A stretch of 16,797 nt of DNA from JAUPVN01 sp964423475 (GCA_964423475.1 CAYRFD010000018.1:1-16797); one strand, 5' to 3'; positions 1-8,041 are shown, counted from the stretch's first letter. Numbers and translations: made by a program. The notes: generated by a model not told the origin, from the letters alone.

Positions 1-233
1 TAACCATTTTTTTTGATCACACCCTTAGCTACGGCTTCATAATCAATTTTAGCAGTTGTGGTTATCTCACCCGCTAATACAATTGTATCTTTTGCAACCA
101 ACGCCTCTGCTGCAACGCGGCCTTTTGGGTCTTGCTCTAACACGGCATCTACAATGGCATCACTAATCTGATCGGCCAACTTATCTGGATGGCCTGCGCA
201 TACAGATTCGCTTACTCTATATTTTTTTGACAT
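1..233 (-). CDS. metK: S-adenosylmethionine synthetase, N-terminal part (3' end beyond window)
   Basis: The first 77 codons of methionine adenosyltransferase, which makes S-adenosylmethionine from ATP and methionine in the cytoplasm. The translation opens MSKKYRVSESVCAGHPDKLA and continues DQISDAIVDAVLEQDPKGR, the hallmark N-terminus of MetK; ESVCAGHPDK holds the ATP-binding HPDK motif. The start at 233 is supported by GAAAGGA upstream. The gene runs off the left edge, so the catalytic lysines and C-terminus are not visible. It sits directly behind a SAM-I riboswitch, which independently supports the assignment and implies feedback repression by its own product. Confidence 0.95.
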   Translation of the reverse strand, partial: MSKKYRVSESVCAGHPDKLADQISDAIVDAVLEQDPKGRVAAEALVAKDTIVLAGEITTTAKIDYEAVAKGVIKKNG

Positions 234-281
234 AAAAAAATCCTTTCTTGGCATATTTTGTATATCAGGCGTAGAAAGGAT
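234..281 (-). terminator. metK expression platform: terminator hairpin that also hides the ribosome binding site
   Basis: On the minus strand ATCCTTTCT (281-273) pairs perfectly with AGAAAGGAT (248-240), followed by a run of T directly before the ATG at 233. The 3' arm contains the GAAAGGA ribosome binding site. GGAAAG (307-302), just 3' of P1, can pair with the CTTTCT of the 5' arm as an antiterminator. The hairpin could therefore both end transcription and block translation when SAM is bound. Confidence 0.75.
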
Positions 282-296
282 GTTTATAAATATCCA

Positions 297-415
297 ATAT
301 CTTTCCCCATAAGGGCTAGAAGGAGCACCTGCCACTCATAACTTTAAAGTAAAAAGTATTGAGGGGTGGTTGCCGGTGGGTCATAAAGCTAGTTCTCTCG
401 CCACGCTCGTGATAT
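297..415 (-). promoter_or_regulatory. SAM-I (S-box) riboswitch aptamer
   Basis: On the minus strand this contains the S-box core: GAG..GUGGCGAGAGAACUAG, then AUGACCCACCGGCAACC, and later GGUGCUCCUUCUAGCCC. P1 can form between AUATC (415-411) and GATAT (301-297). Its place between a promoter and metK agrees with the family's role of binding SAM and switching off SAM or methionine synthesis genes. Established family, recognised by sequence; ligand specificity is inferred. Confidence 0.9.
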
Positions 416-442
416 ACATAAATTGTTAATGATTACCAAACA

Positions 443-469
443 ATTGTACCACAATAAATAATTTATCAA
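443..469 (-). promoter_or_regulatory. metK promoter
   Basis: Minus-strand TGG-TACAAT (-10 at 448-443 with a TGn extension) and TTGATA (469-464) 15 nt upstream. The start would fall near 436, about 20 nt before the riboswitch P1 stem. The short spacer suits an extended -10 promoter. Confidence 0.5.
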
Positions 470-477
470 TAAAATTT

Positions 478-855
478 TTAGCTATGGTTTAGGCATTTTA
501 CACAGTCACCAGAGATAGTTAGTTGAGTGCTACCCTCAAACCCAGGTACTTGTTTTTGCAAGCTTTTTCTTATGCTCACTGGTAAATAAATATCTTTTAC
601 TCCACCGCATTTATAGCACACAAAATGGTCATGAGGCTTAATATTTGCATCAATAACAGTAGAGTTATTAATATAAGGCCCCCTAGACAAAAAGCCATTA
701 GTTATTAGCCTATTTGTGATTCTATGCACTGTTGTAGCAGATAACCCTGGCATCTTTTTATCTGCGTATATTAAAATTGTAGAATTTGTAGCATGCCCAA
801 ATTTTTGTACTGTTGCTAAAACTAATTTAGTTTGTTGTGTCATTCTAATTGGCAT
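478..855 (-). CDS. Fur-family metal/peroxide-responsive repressor
   Basis: A 125-aa protein of Fur-family length. Residues 1-60 form a winged helix with a recognition-helix pattern LSATTVHRITNRLITNGFL (38-56). The C-terminal half has HDHFVCYKCG (H75, H77, C80, C83) and CVKC (C118, C121), the two CxxC pairs that hold the structural zinc, while the HDH motif belongs to the regulatory metal site. Which metal or signal it reads (iron, zinc, manganese, peroxide) cannot be told from sequence. It is divergent from the glutaredoxin/rhodanese pair, so control of that thiol-redox operon and of itself is a reasonable inference. No ribosome binding site precedes the ATG; a TGA-TACAAT extended -10 ends 9 nt upstream, suggesting a nearly leaderless mRNA. 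M5 (ATG at 843) is an alternative start. Confidence 0.88.
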   Translation of the reverse strand: MPIRMTQQTKLVLATVQKFGHATNSTILIYADKKMPGLSATTVHRITNRLITNGFLSRGPYINNSTVIDANIKPHDHFVCYKCGGVKDIYLPVSIRKSLQKQVPGFEGSTQLTISGDCVKCLNHS

Positions 856-860
856 AATAC

Positions 861-900
861 TTGCATTGTATCATAATTGTATATATAATACTATTGTAAA
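861..900. promoter_or_regulatory. Divergent fur/glutaredoxin promoter region with ATTGTAT repeats
   Basis: Plus strand: TTGCAT (861-866), 17-nt spacer, TATAAT (884-889), giving a start near 896 for the glutaredoxin operon. Minus strand: extended -10 TGA-TACAAT (870-865) for fur. ATTGTAT occurs at 865-871 and 876-882 and ATTGTAA at 893-899, one and about 1.5 helical turns apart and overlapping both promoters. They could be the repressor's operator, but they do not match a textbook Fur or PerR box. Confidence 0.5.
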
Positions 901-927
901 CTATTTACATTAACGAAAGGATTAAAT

Positions 928-1179
928 ATGGCAAAAACAATAACCGTTTACAGCACAGCATCGTGCCCCTACTGCGTAAGATTAAAAGAGTTTTTAAAAG
1001 ACAACAAATTTCCATTTACAGATAAGCGTGTAGATATAGACCAAGAGGCTGCCAAAGAAATGGTAGAAAAAAGTGGCCAAATGGGTGTTCCCTTTACCGT
1101 AATAACAGACGAAAAGGGTAAAGAAAAAGGCATACTAGGATTTGATGTTCATCAACTACAATTAAGTTTGCTATCATAA
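928..1179 (+). CDS. Glutaredoxin-like thiol oxidoreductase
   Basis: An 83-aa cytoplasmic thioredoxin-fold protein of glutaredoxin/NrdH size. The redox centre is C13-P-Y-C16 in STASCPYCVRLKEFL, and the cis-proline loop is GVPFTVI (P55). The C-terminal G-F-D-x-x-Q-L segment is the usual helix of the family. It should reduce disulfides or mixed disulfides; the electron donor (glutathione, mycoredoxin-type thiol or thioredoxin reductase) is not shown. A clear GAAAGGA sits 6 nt before the ATG and a TTGCAT-17-TATAAT promoter lies upstream. The stop is 4 nt from the next gene, so the two are very likely co-transcribed and translationally coupled. Confidence 0.9.
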   Translation: MAKTITVYSTASCPYCVRLKEFLKDNKFPFTDKRVDIDQEAAKEMVEKSGQMGVPFTVITDEKGKEKGILGFDVHQLQLSLLS

Positions 1180-1183
1180 GCAC

Positions 1184-1615
1184 ATGACAACTAAAAAGAT
1201 AATTATAAGTGTAGTAGCTATTGTTGCGTTATTTGGTTTAGGTGCTTGGCTCATTATCCCAAATAATTCTTCTAACACATGCTCGGCCGAACAGTGTAAT
1301 ACTAATGAAACTTCATCAGAAATTCCTTTAGCTAAACAAGCCTCAGATGCTGCCGGCCAACAACAAGCCTATTTACTAGATGTTAGGTCTGTAGAAGAAT
1401 ATGCCACTGGCCATGCAACTAATGCTCAAAACTTTGATGTAGAAAAGCTAAAAGTTGGCACAATGCCAAATATCCCTAAAGATGCCACAATATATGTTTA
1501 TTGCCGTAGCGGTAATAGGTCTAAAGAAGCTGTAACAATACTAAACGCCAATGGTTTTACTAATGTAACAGATTTGGGCGGATTACAAAATATGAAAGAC
1601 GCCGGCGTATTATAA
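1184..1615 (+). CDS. Membrane-anchored rhodanese-domain protein
   Basis: 143 aa. Residues 5-25 form one N-terminal membrane anchor, followed by a polar linker with C33 and C38, then a rhodanese domain (about 50-143): YLLDVRSVEEYATGHATNAQN, and the active-site loop C107-RSGNRS. The catalytic cysteine is present, so sulfur transfer from a persulfide is possible. The anchor orientation predicts the domain outside the membrane, as in many cell-surface rhodaneses of small Gram-positive-like bacteria. There is no ribosome binding site; it starts 4 nt after the glutaredoxin stop. Its end overlaps the tail of acetate kinase on the opposite strand by 6 bp, leaving no room for separate terminators. Confidence 0.87.
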   Translation: MTTKKIIISVVAIVALFGLGAWLIIPNNSSNTCSAEQCNTNETSSEIPLAKQASDAAGQQQAYLLDVRSVEEYATGHATNAQNFDVEKLKVGTMPNIPKDATIYVYCRSGNRSKEAVTILNANGFTNVTDLGGLQNMKDAGVL

Positions 1616-2797
1616 AGTTTGTAAAACTTTTTTTGTAGCTTCTGCCATTGCCGATTCTTCTTGAGCTGGCACTACCAAAACAGGTTTATTACGTGTTCTT
1701 GGGTGCAAGCTAGAAATAACATAAGGGTTTGTTACTTTGTTATTCTGATTTTGGTTGATTGCTAAGCCCAAAAATTGCAAACCATTCATTATTCTTTGCC
1801 TTATAATAACAGATCTTTGACCTACTGTGCCCGTAAATACTAGGGCATCTACCCCTTCTAAGCTAGCAGCCATTTTAGCTATAGCCTGCCTAACTGTATA
1901 TACATACATACTAAGAGCCAAGCTAGCCCTATGATGACCCGCTATTTCTGCCTCTACCAAAGCTCTAATATCAGAGCTGTAACCACTAATACCAAGTAAA
2001 CCACTTTGCTTATTAAGCTCTTCTAAAATATCCTCAGGAGTTCTATTAGTAACAGATGCAAGCGCCAAGCCGGCACCAAAATCTATAGAACCGCTACGGG
2101 TAGCCATAATTAAGCCTTCTAATGGTGAATAACCCATTGTAGTATCTACGCTTTTACCATTTAATAAAGCCGATACACTACTACCACTGCCTAAATGGCA
2201 AATAACTAAACGTTCTGGCACGCCACTTTTATATTTTTTTAGTTGAGTAACCGCAGATTGCAAAGACAACCCATGGTATCCAAATCGTTTAATATCATAC
2301 CTATCGGCCGTATCTAAATTTATACCATAGTTCCAAACATAGTCTGGTTTAGTAATATGAAAAGCAGAATCAGAAACACCAATAATTGGAATATTATTTG
2401 CATAATGCTGCAATTGCTTTAATTCTTGCAATGTAGCCGATATATGAAGTGGCGACAGCAAATGTAATTGCTCTAATTTTAATATAGCCTCATCATTTAA
2501 AACCATATTTCTCATAAAATACCCACTAGGCGCAACTATTCTTAAGCCAATTGCCGCAATAGGCTCATTATTTGTTATAGAACCAATATGGGTAATAATT
2601 TCAGGAAAAACTTTATCTAACAGGGTTGCATTAAGTGAGGTATCGTGTTTTTTATTGCCAACGGCAATATGTGCTACTAATTTACTATCTACAAACTCTA
2701 CATGAATATGAGCAACCTCATTACCTTTTTTGTACAATGCATATTTTCTACTTGCGCTACCAGGGTTGGCAATTAAGATGTACGGGTCCACTGCCAT
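1610..2797 (-). CDS. ackA: Acetate kinase (divergent active site)
   Basis: 395 aa, standard family length. Converts acetyl phosphate plus ADP to acetate plus ATP. Counterparts of the Methanosarcina thermophila residues are seen as N11 (NPGSASRK), R86, H118 (SPLH), D143 (SDSAFH), H175 (FGYHGLS), H201, R234 (TRSGSID) and the PAQEE glutamate near 380. Odd points: the usual HLGNG is HLGSG (S204 in place of the active-site Asn), RVVHGG is RIVAPSG, and GGIGENS is GTVGQRS. The frame is intact and long, so it is not decaying. AGAGGAAA lies before the ATG, inside the last codons of the phosphoketolase gene; the 25-bp overlap implies coupled translation and joint function in energy metabolism. Confidence 0.93.
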   Translation of the reverse strand: MAVDPYILIANPGSASRKYALYKKGNEVAHIHVEFVDSKLVAHIAVGNKKHDTSLNATLLDKVFPEIITHIGSITNNEPIAAIGLRIVAPSGYFMRNMVLNDEAILKLEQLHLLSPLHISATLQELKQLQHYANNIPIIGVSDSAFHITKPDYVWNYGINLDTADRYDIKRFGYHGLSLQSAVTQLKKYKSGVPERLVICHLGSGSSVSALLNGKSVDTTMGYSPLEGLIMATRSGSIDFGAGLALASVTNRTPEDILEELNKQSGLLGISGYSSDIRALVEAEIAGHHRASLALSMYVYTVRQAIAKMAASLEGVDALVFTGTVGQRSVIIRQRIMNGLQFLGLAINQNQNNKVTNPYVISSLHPRTRNKPVLVVPAQEESAMAEATKKVLQTL

Positions 2798-5118
2798 GCG
2801 TCAATTTCCTCTAAGTCCAAACCGTTGTGTTTAATATATTCGGTATTTTGAGCAATTTTTTGTTGCATTACATCTATCAAAGAATTGGCTTCTTCCCAGC
2901 TCATTTGGCCCGTTCTAGCCAGTTGCTGATAAGCAGAAATTACTAAATCATAACGGCTTGTTTGGTTACGAACATGCATGTCAAATGGCGTAGTAGTAGA
3001 ACCGTTTTCTACATAACCATGAACTTCTACTCTTTTAGAATCACTGCCGTCTAAATAATCAAAAACAATTGCTTTAAGGGTTTCTGGGTAGCCATGATAA
3101 TTAAATATTACCGGTTTATCTACCGTATATAGCTCTTCAAAACGCTCAACAGAAATTTTATTATGCGCCGTGCCTATTCCACCAGCTGTTAAAGCCATAA
3201 TATTTACAAAACGCAATCTAATATCTGGCTTATCTTGTTTAATAATGCTAATTGCAGCAAGTGCTTCTTTTACCATGTATTCGCCAGCAGCACTAAACAC
3301 AACTTGCGGATCTTCATCGCTAGCAAAATCCCAAACCATTGCCCCTTGTTCTACGCCTTGGCGAGCATAATCTGGTGTCATCCAGCGTGGTTCTACGGTT
3401 TTTGCAGCACATATAACATTAATCTCTTTTTTAGATGCCAAACTGCGCTCTAGCACGGCTAATGCAGCATTACCATCTGGCGGAAAATATACCGTTACGT
3501 AATCGCCGTGGCGGCGTAAAACATCATTTATAAAGCCAGGGTTTTGATGCGAAAAGCCGTTATGGTCTTGGCGCCAACCAGACGATGTTAAGATGTAATT
3601 AAAAGACGGAAAGTCTCCACGCCATTCAATCTCGCGGGCATGTCTAACAAATTTGGCATACTGATCCATCATACTTGCAACAACCTGAATAAACGCCTCA
3701 TAAGAAACAAACACAGAATGGCGCCCTGTTAACACATAACCTTGGGCAATTCCTTGCAAGCTATGCTCACTTAGCATTTCCATTACTCGGCCATCATGTG
3801 CTAAATCTTTGTCCCAGCTCATAATTGGCCAAACCCAAGCGCGTTTTGTAGCAGCAAAAATATCATCTACTTTATTAGAGTATGTTTCATCTGGGCTCAT
3901 CATTCTAAAGTTTTTTGATTCTTTGTTAAGCTTAAATACCTCACTCAAATACAAACCCATCCTACGCATGCTACTAGAGCCAATTATTCCGGGCTTAGAA
4001 GCATCTTCTGCATACCTTTCTATTTCTGGTAAAACTAATGGCTTATATACGCTTTCACCACCGTGGGCATGCTTATTTACGCCCATTCTAAGTTCTGGAG
4101 CTGGGAATATTTCTTCTACAAAAGATCCAAAACCAGATTCTTTATTAAACAGTTCGTTAAATTTATAAGACTTTAACCATTCTTCTAGGGCCCTAAGCTG
4201 GCTTTGATCTGTTTTGGCCTCCATTAACACAACCTGATGAGATAAGGCGTTACCTTCTATTTTGTTGCCATTAAGTTCTTTTACGCCTGTCCAGCCTTTT
4301 AGGGTACGCATAATAAGCATTGGCATTCGCGGTGATACAACATGATGATTATGTTTTATATCTTGAATAGTATGATAGGCCCATTCTAGCGCATCTTGCA
4401 TTTGTTCATTTAAATTATCGCCGCTAACTATACGTGGTTGGTAGCCATAACCTCTAAATAAAGATAAAAGCTCATTATCACTCATTCGGCCATATATGGT
4501 TGGGCCAGATATTTTATAACCATTTAAATGTACAATTGGCAAAACGTTACCATTTTGCTTTGGGTCTACCAATTTATTAATATGCCAAGCTGCTGCGGTT
4601 GGGCCCGTTTCTGCCTCGCCATCACCAACTAGCGTTGCTACCATTAAATCTGGGTTGTCTAAAGCTGCCCCGTAAGATGTAGAAAGCGAATAGCCAAGCT
4701 CTCCACCTTCTAAAATTACCCCAGGAGTACCGGGGTTACTATGGCTAGGAAACCCATAGGGCCAACTAAAATTTTGGCAAATATGGGCTATACCATCTAG
4801 GTTTCGCTGCGCTTGTGGATAAAACTGTTCTAACGTACCTTCTAAAAATAAATTTGCCTGCAAAGACGGAAAAGCATGCCCTGGGCCAAGTACAAACATA
4901 ATTTGCTGATTAGTTTTTTTAGATAATTGGCTAAGGTGCATATAAGCAAAATTAACACCCGGGCCAGAACCCCAATGTCCTAATAACCTTGGTTTTATAT
5001 CATCAAAGGTTAAGGGCCTTTCTAACAAAAAATTATCTTTTAAAAATATTTGAGCCACAGTTAAATAGTTAGCAGCCCTAAAGTACTGATCTAACGCTTG
5101 CGAATTTTCTAAAGCCAT
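2773..5118 (-). CDS. xfp: Xylulose-5-phosphate/fructose-6-phosphate phosphoketolase
   Basis: A thiamine-diphosphate enzyme of about 781 aa, the full family length. It cleaves xylulose-5-P or fructose-6-P with phosphate to acetyl phosphate and a triose or tetrose phosphate. Seen near the N-terminus are GPGHAFPSLQANLFLEG, PYGFPSHSNPGTPG, the signature EGGELGYSLSTSYGA, and the GDGEAETGP cofactor motif followed by LNGYKISGPTIYGR. The C-terminal half is complete (GRHSVFVSYEAF, DHNGFSHQNPG). Its product is the substrate of acetate kinase encoded next. ATG at 5130 (adding MGWI) is also possible, but 5118 is preferred because GGTGG sits just upstream and family proteins begin close to the LDxYxRAANYL motif. 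Confidence 0.95.
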   Translation of the reverse strand: MALENSQALDQYFRAANYLTVAQIFLKDNFLLERPLTFDDIKPRLLGHWGSGPGVNFAYMHLSQLSKKTNQQIMFVLGPGHAFPSLQANLFLEGTLEQFYPQAQRNLDGIAHICQNFSWPYGFPSHSNPGTPGVILEGGELGYSLSTSYGAALDNPDLMVATLVGDGEAETGPTAAAWHINKLVDPKQNGNVLPIVHLNGYKISGPTIYGRMSDNELLSLFRGYGYQPRIVSGDNLNEQMQDALEWAYHTIQDIKHNHHVVSPRMPMLIMRTLKGWTGVKELNGNKIEGNALSHQVVLMEAKTDQSQLRALEEWLKSYKFNELFNKESGFGSFVEEIFPAPELRMGVNKHAHGGESVYKPLVLPEIERYAEDASKPGIIGSSSMRRMGLYLSEVFKLNKESKNFRMMSPDETYSNKVDDIFAATKRAWVWPIMSWDKDLAHDGRVMEMLSEHSLQGIAQGYVLTGRHSVFVSYEAFIQVVASMMDQYAKFVRHAREIEWRGDFPSFNYILTSSGWRQDHNGFSHQNPGFINDVLRRHGDYVTVYFPPDGNAALAVLERSLASKKEINVICAAKTVEPRWMTPDYARQGVEQGAMVWDFASDEDPQVVFSAAGEYMVKEALAAISIIKQDKPDIRLRFVNIMALTAGGIGTAHNKISVERFEELYTVDKPVIFNYHGYPETLKAIVFDYLDGSDSKRVEVHGYVENGSTTTPFDMHVRNQTSRYDLVISAYQQLARTGQMSWEEANSLIDVMQQKIAQNTEYIKHNGLDLEEIDAWQWTRTS

Positions 5119-5152
5119 TATCCACCCCATCTTTATTAATAGTTATGGTTAT

Positions 5153-5182
5153 AGTATACCCGCATATTAGTACAATTGTGAA
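5153..5182 (-). promoter_or_regulatory. Promoter of the phosphoketolase-acetate kinase operon
   Basis: Minus-strand TTCACA (5182-5177), 18-nt spacer, TATACT (5158-5153). Start near 5146, giving a leader of roughly 28 nt before the ATG at 5118. Confidence 0.55.
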
Positions 5183-5315
5183 GAAGATTTTTATAAAATA
5201 GCAATCCCCCTACAAAAACTGTCTTTTTTGAGGAGATGAATAGATGAGATAAAAATGTGTTTTTTATTATGAAACATATCAGTAGATACGTTGAACAATA
5301 AAAACTTATTATTAG

Positions 5316-5355
5316 CCTTCAAGTCGCGTATCAAAATGCAGTTTTTGTTTGAAGG
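5316..5355 (-). terminator. Possible weak terminator after the HEPN-CBS gene
   Basis: CCTTCAA (5316-5322) and TTGAAGG (5349-5355) are perfect inverted 7-mers lying 9 nt past the stop of the HEPN-CBS gene. On the minus strand they are followed after a few bases by a short T tract. The loop is long (26 nt), so function is uncertain. The rest of 5131-5363 is AT-rich and shows no convincing gene. Confidence 0.3.
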
Positions 5356-5363
5356 TTGCTATA

Positions 5364-6086
5364 CTATTTTAATTTTAATTTTGGCAAATCCCAAGCAGTT
5401 AACAGGCCCTCTATGTATTCGGTATTTTTACCTGTTTTAGTTGCAAAAACAACACCTAAACGCCTGCCCTCGTATAAAGCTTTTTCAAACTTATCTCTAA
5501 CATCTAAAATTAGCGTATTATTTGGCACAAATTCAAAATCGTTAAATTTATTACCTGCAACGTCTAAAAACTTTTTCATCTGAGATATTTTGTTAGTTGT
5601 ACTTAAGGCAACGCCAAGTTTTGCTTGGTAACCCGTCCATCTTAGCAAAGAAGATTCACTTAAAACCCCTATAAAATTTTTATCTTCATAAACTGGTACA
5701 TGGGTATAAATATTTTTGTACATATTAATTGCTACATCATATATAGAATCATTAATATCGGCTACTTTAATAGATTTAACCATTACATCTTTAATTTTTA
5801 ATGGATCTTCTATCATTTTACGTATGTGTGCCATTCGTTCTACTACAAAACTATGTGGTTCGGCAATAATACTATTTTCTTGAGGCGCGTATTTATGGAC
5901 AATCGCGTTTCTTAACTCGCCATATTCTCTTAAATCGTTGGCATAATACGCAATAACCGAATGGTGTATTTCTGCCTTGGTAATTAATTGCAAAAAAGTA
6001 TCGTGTATATTTTTAGAGCCATAAGTTCTTCTTAAGTACCGTTCTATAGCACTATAATGATCTAAAAACTGCTCCGCATTTGTCAT
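5364..6086 (-). CDS. HEPN-like N-terminal domain fused to tandem CBS domains
   Basis: 240 aa, no signal or membrane segment. Residues 1-70 are an all-helical region ending DLREYGELRNAIVHKY, where R59-N-A-I-V-H64 fits the R-x4-H motif of HEPN proteins, many of which are metal-independent RNases. Residues about 97-150 (DVMVKSIKVADINDSIYDVA...VPVYEDKNFIGVLSESSLLRW) and 165-235 form two CBS repeats, which usually bind adenine nucleotides. A nucleotide-sensing switch on an RNA- or nucleotide-acting domain is an inference; biochemical activity is not shown. A TATGAT box (6103-6098) 11 nt before the ATG suggests its own promoter. It lies 34 nt downstream of bipA on the same strand, so readthrough is also likely. 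Confidence 0.75.
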   Translation of the reverse strand: MTNAEQFLDHYSAIERYLRRTYGSKNIHDTFLQLITKAEIHHSVIAYYANDLREYGELRNAIVHKYAPQENSIIAEPHSFVVERMAHIRKMIEDPLKIKDVMVKSIKVADINDSIYDVAINMYKNIYTHVPVYEDKNFIGVLSESSLLRWTGYQAKLGVALSTTNKISQMKKFLDVAGNKFNDFEFVPNNTLILDVRDKFEKALYEGRRLGVVFATKTGKNTEYIEGLLTAWDLPKLKLK

Positions 6087-6120
6087 AATGCTAGCTTATC
6101 ATAATACTAAATAAAAATAA

Positions 6121-7938
6121 TTACTTATTACGTTTTCTTAGGTTATGATTTAGCTCTTTTTTGCGCAAACGTAAATTTTTAGGGGTAACTTCTAATAGTT
6201 CATCGGCTTCTATAAAATCTAAACACTGTTCTAAACTAAAAATTGTTGGCGGAGTAAGCTGCACTACGCCATCAGAAGAACTACTACGCATATTAGTTAA
6301 GTGCTTTTCTTTAACTACGTTAATTTCTAAATCATCGCCCCTATTATTAAGACCAATTATCTGGCCTGGGTATACTTTTACACCAGGGCCTACAAAGCAT
6401 GTACCTCTATCTTGCGCATTTTGCAAAGAATATGGGGTAGAAACGCCTTGCTCCCAAGCAATTAAAACGCCGTTTCTTAATTGTTTTAGTGGCGAACCCA
6501 AGGGTTCATAACCAGCACTTAAACTATTTATAATAACCGTACCCTTGGTTGATGTTAACAAAACATTTCTCATTCCTAGCATGGCTCTGGTTGGCATAGA
6601 ATATTCTAACCTTGTAGCACCACTACTAGTAATGTGTTGGCCCCGTAGCTCTGCTCGGCGTGATCCAAGCTCCATCTGAACAGCCCCAACGTGCTCGGCT
6701 GGCACCTCTATAGTTACGTGCTCTATTGGCTCTTTTTCTACACCGTCTTCTGTTATTGTAACTACTTTTGGGCGGCCAACTTCAAATTCATAGCCCTCTC
6801 GGCGCATGGCCTCTATTAATACGCTTAAATGTAGCTCTCCTCTACCAGATACTTGGTAACCAAGGCCTTGTTGCTCTACACGCAATCCAATATTAATTTC
6901 TAGTTCTTTTTTAAGCCTATCACCAATTTGGCGAGTAGTTGTAAAATCGCCCTCTAGGCCTTTCATTGGGCTAGTATTTGGGCCTAAATAAATCTGTAAG
7001 GTTGGTGGTTCTACGGCAATAACTGGTAAGGCCTCTGGCTCTACGCTATCTGCAATAGTTTCGCCAATCTGAGCCTCTGCAACACCAGTAACACTAACAA
7101 TATCACCGGCCACTGCTTCTGCTATTTCTGTTCTTACTAGGCCTTGGCTTTCGTAAATTTTATCTATTTTTGCCTTAACCTGAGTGCCGTCTTTTTTACA
7201 CAAAACTACTTGCATTGCCGGTGTAGCTTTGCCCCTACTTACTCGGCCAATAGCATATTTACCCTGAAAGTTATCCCACGCAAGCGCTGTTACTAGTAGC
7301 TGAAAAGGCTTATCTGGCTCTACACTTGGGGGTGGCACATCAGCAATAATCGCATCAAAGATAACAGACAAATCGGCGGGTTTTGATTGATCTGCTGGTA
7401 ATTCATCCCAGGCTTTGCCCTCTCGCCCAATAGCATAATATATTGGGTAATGTAATTGATCTTCTGTAACCGCCAACTCTAAAAATAAGTCATCTAGCTC
7501 GTCTTTTACGGCACCAATCCGGCTACCAGATTTATCAATTTTATTAATAACAACCAACGGCTTTAAACCCATTTGCAAAGCTTTGCTAAGTACAAACTTA
7601 GTTTGTGGCATTGGGCCTTCTTGAGCATCAACAATCAATAAACAACCATCGGCCATGTTTAAAGTACGTTCTACTTCGCCACTAAAATCTGCATGCCCGG
7701 GTGTGTCAATTATGTTTATACGATAATCTTGCCAATGTACAGCAGTAATTTTAGCTGTTATGGTAATACCCCGTTCTTTTTCTTGGTCGCCACTATCCAT
7801 TAATAGTGTTTGGTTCATTTCTACCTGATTATCTCTAAAAGTATGAGATTGCTTTAAAAATCCATCTACTATGGTAGTTTTGCCATGATCAACATGGGCA
7901 ATAACGGCAATATTCCTAATTTTATCTGCTGTATGCAT
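6121..7938 (-). CDS. typA: Ribosome-associated GTPase BipA/TypA
   Basis: A 605-aa translational GTPase acting on the ribosome, in 50S assembly and stress or cold adaptation. Seen: KIRNIAVIAHVDHGKTT (P-loop), RGITIT (switch), DTPGHADF (G3), NKIDKSG (G4), then the domain II barrel, the EF-G-like domains III and V (GRGELHLSVLIEAMRREGYE) and the TypA-specific C-terminus (GTCFVGPGVKVYPGQIIG). An in-frame ATG at 8049 exists, but the start at 7938 is preferred: AGGAAA lies 5 nt before it, family proteins begin just before IRNIA, and a TGC-TATAAT promoter lies at 8035-8027, downstream of the ATG at 8049. The usual length confirms a complete gene. Confidence 0.95.
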   Translation of the reverse strand: MHTADKIRNIAVIAHVDHGKTTIVDGFLKQSHTFRDNQVEMNQTLLMDSGDQEKERGITITAKITAVHWQDYRINIIDTPGHADFSGEVERTLNMADGCLLIVDAQEGPMPQTKFVLSKALQMGLKPLVVINKIDKSGSRIGAVKDELDDLFLELAVTEDQLHYPIYYAIGREGKAWDELPADQSKPADLSVIFDAIIADVPPPSVEPDKPFQLLVTALAWDNFQGKYAIGRVSRGKATPAMQVVLCKKDGTQVKAKIDKIYESQGLVRTEIAEAVAGDIVSVTGVAEAQIGETIADSVEPEALPVIAVEPPTLQIYLGPNTSPMKGLEGDFTTTRQIGDRLKKELEINIGLRVEQQGLGYQVSGRGELHLSVLIEAMRREGYEFEVGRPKVVTITEDGVEKEPIEHVTIEVPAEHVGAVQMELGSRRAELRGQHITSSGATRLEYSMPTRAMLGMRNVLLTSTKGTVIINSLSAGYEPLGSPLKQLRNGVLIAWEQGVSTPYSLQNAQDRGTCFVGPGVKVYPGQIIGLNNRGDDLEINVVKEKHLTNMRSSSSDGVVQLTPPTIFSLEQCLDFIEADELLEVTPKNLRLRKKELNHNLRKRNK

Positions 7939-8026
7939 TATTTTCCTACTTACTTTCGCCAAATAAAAATGGCTCGCTTTGTTAGTAATGGTATCAGCGG
8001 CCATTGTTTGACGCATCAATAATTTT

Positions 8027-8035
8027 ATTATAGCA
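8027..8035 (-). promoter_or_regulatory. bipA extended -10 promoter
   Basis: Minus-strand TGC-TATAAT with -10 at 8032-8027. Start near 8020 gives a leader of about 80 nt to the ATG at 7938, and excludes translation from the upstream ATG at 8049. No good -35 is seen, as usual for the TGn class. Confidence 0.55.
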
Positions 8036-8041
8036 TAATCT

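Noticed and set aside
3170..4168. Several plus-strand open frames inside the phosphoketolase gene
   Set aside because: They are antisense to a highly conserved enzyme, have no promoter or ribosome binding site, and encode no recognisable domain.
5222..5311. Short peptide frames after GAGGAG in the xfp/CBS intergenic region
   Set aside because: They are fewer than 10 codons, with no conserved pattern or coupling to a downstream gene.
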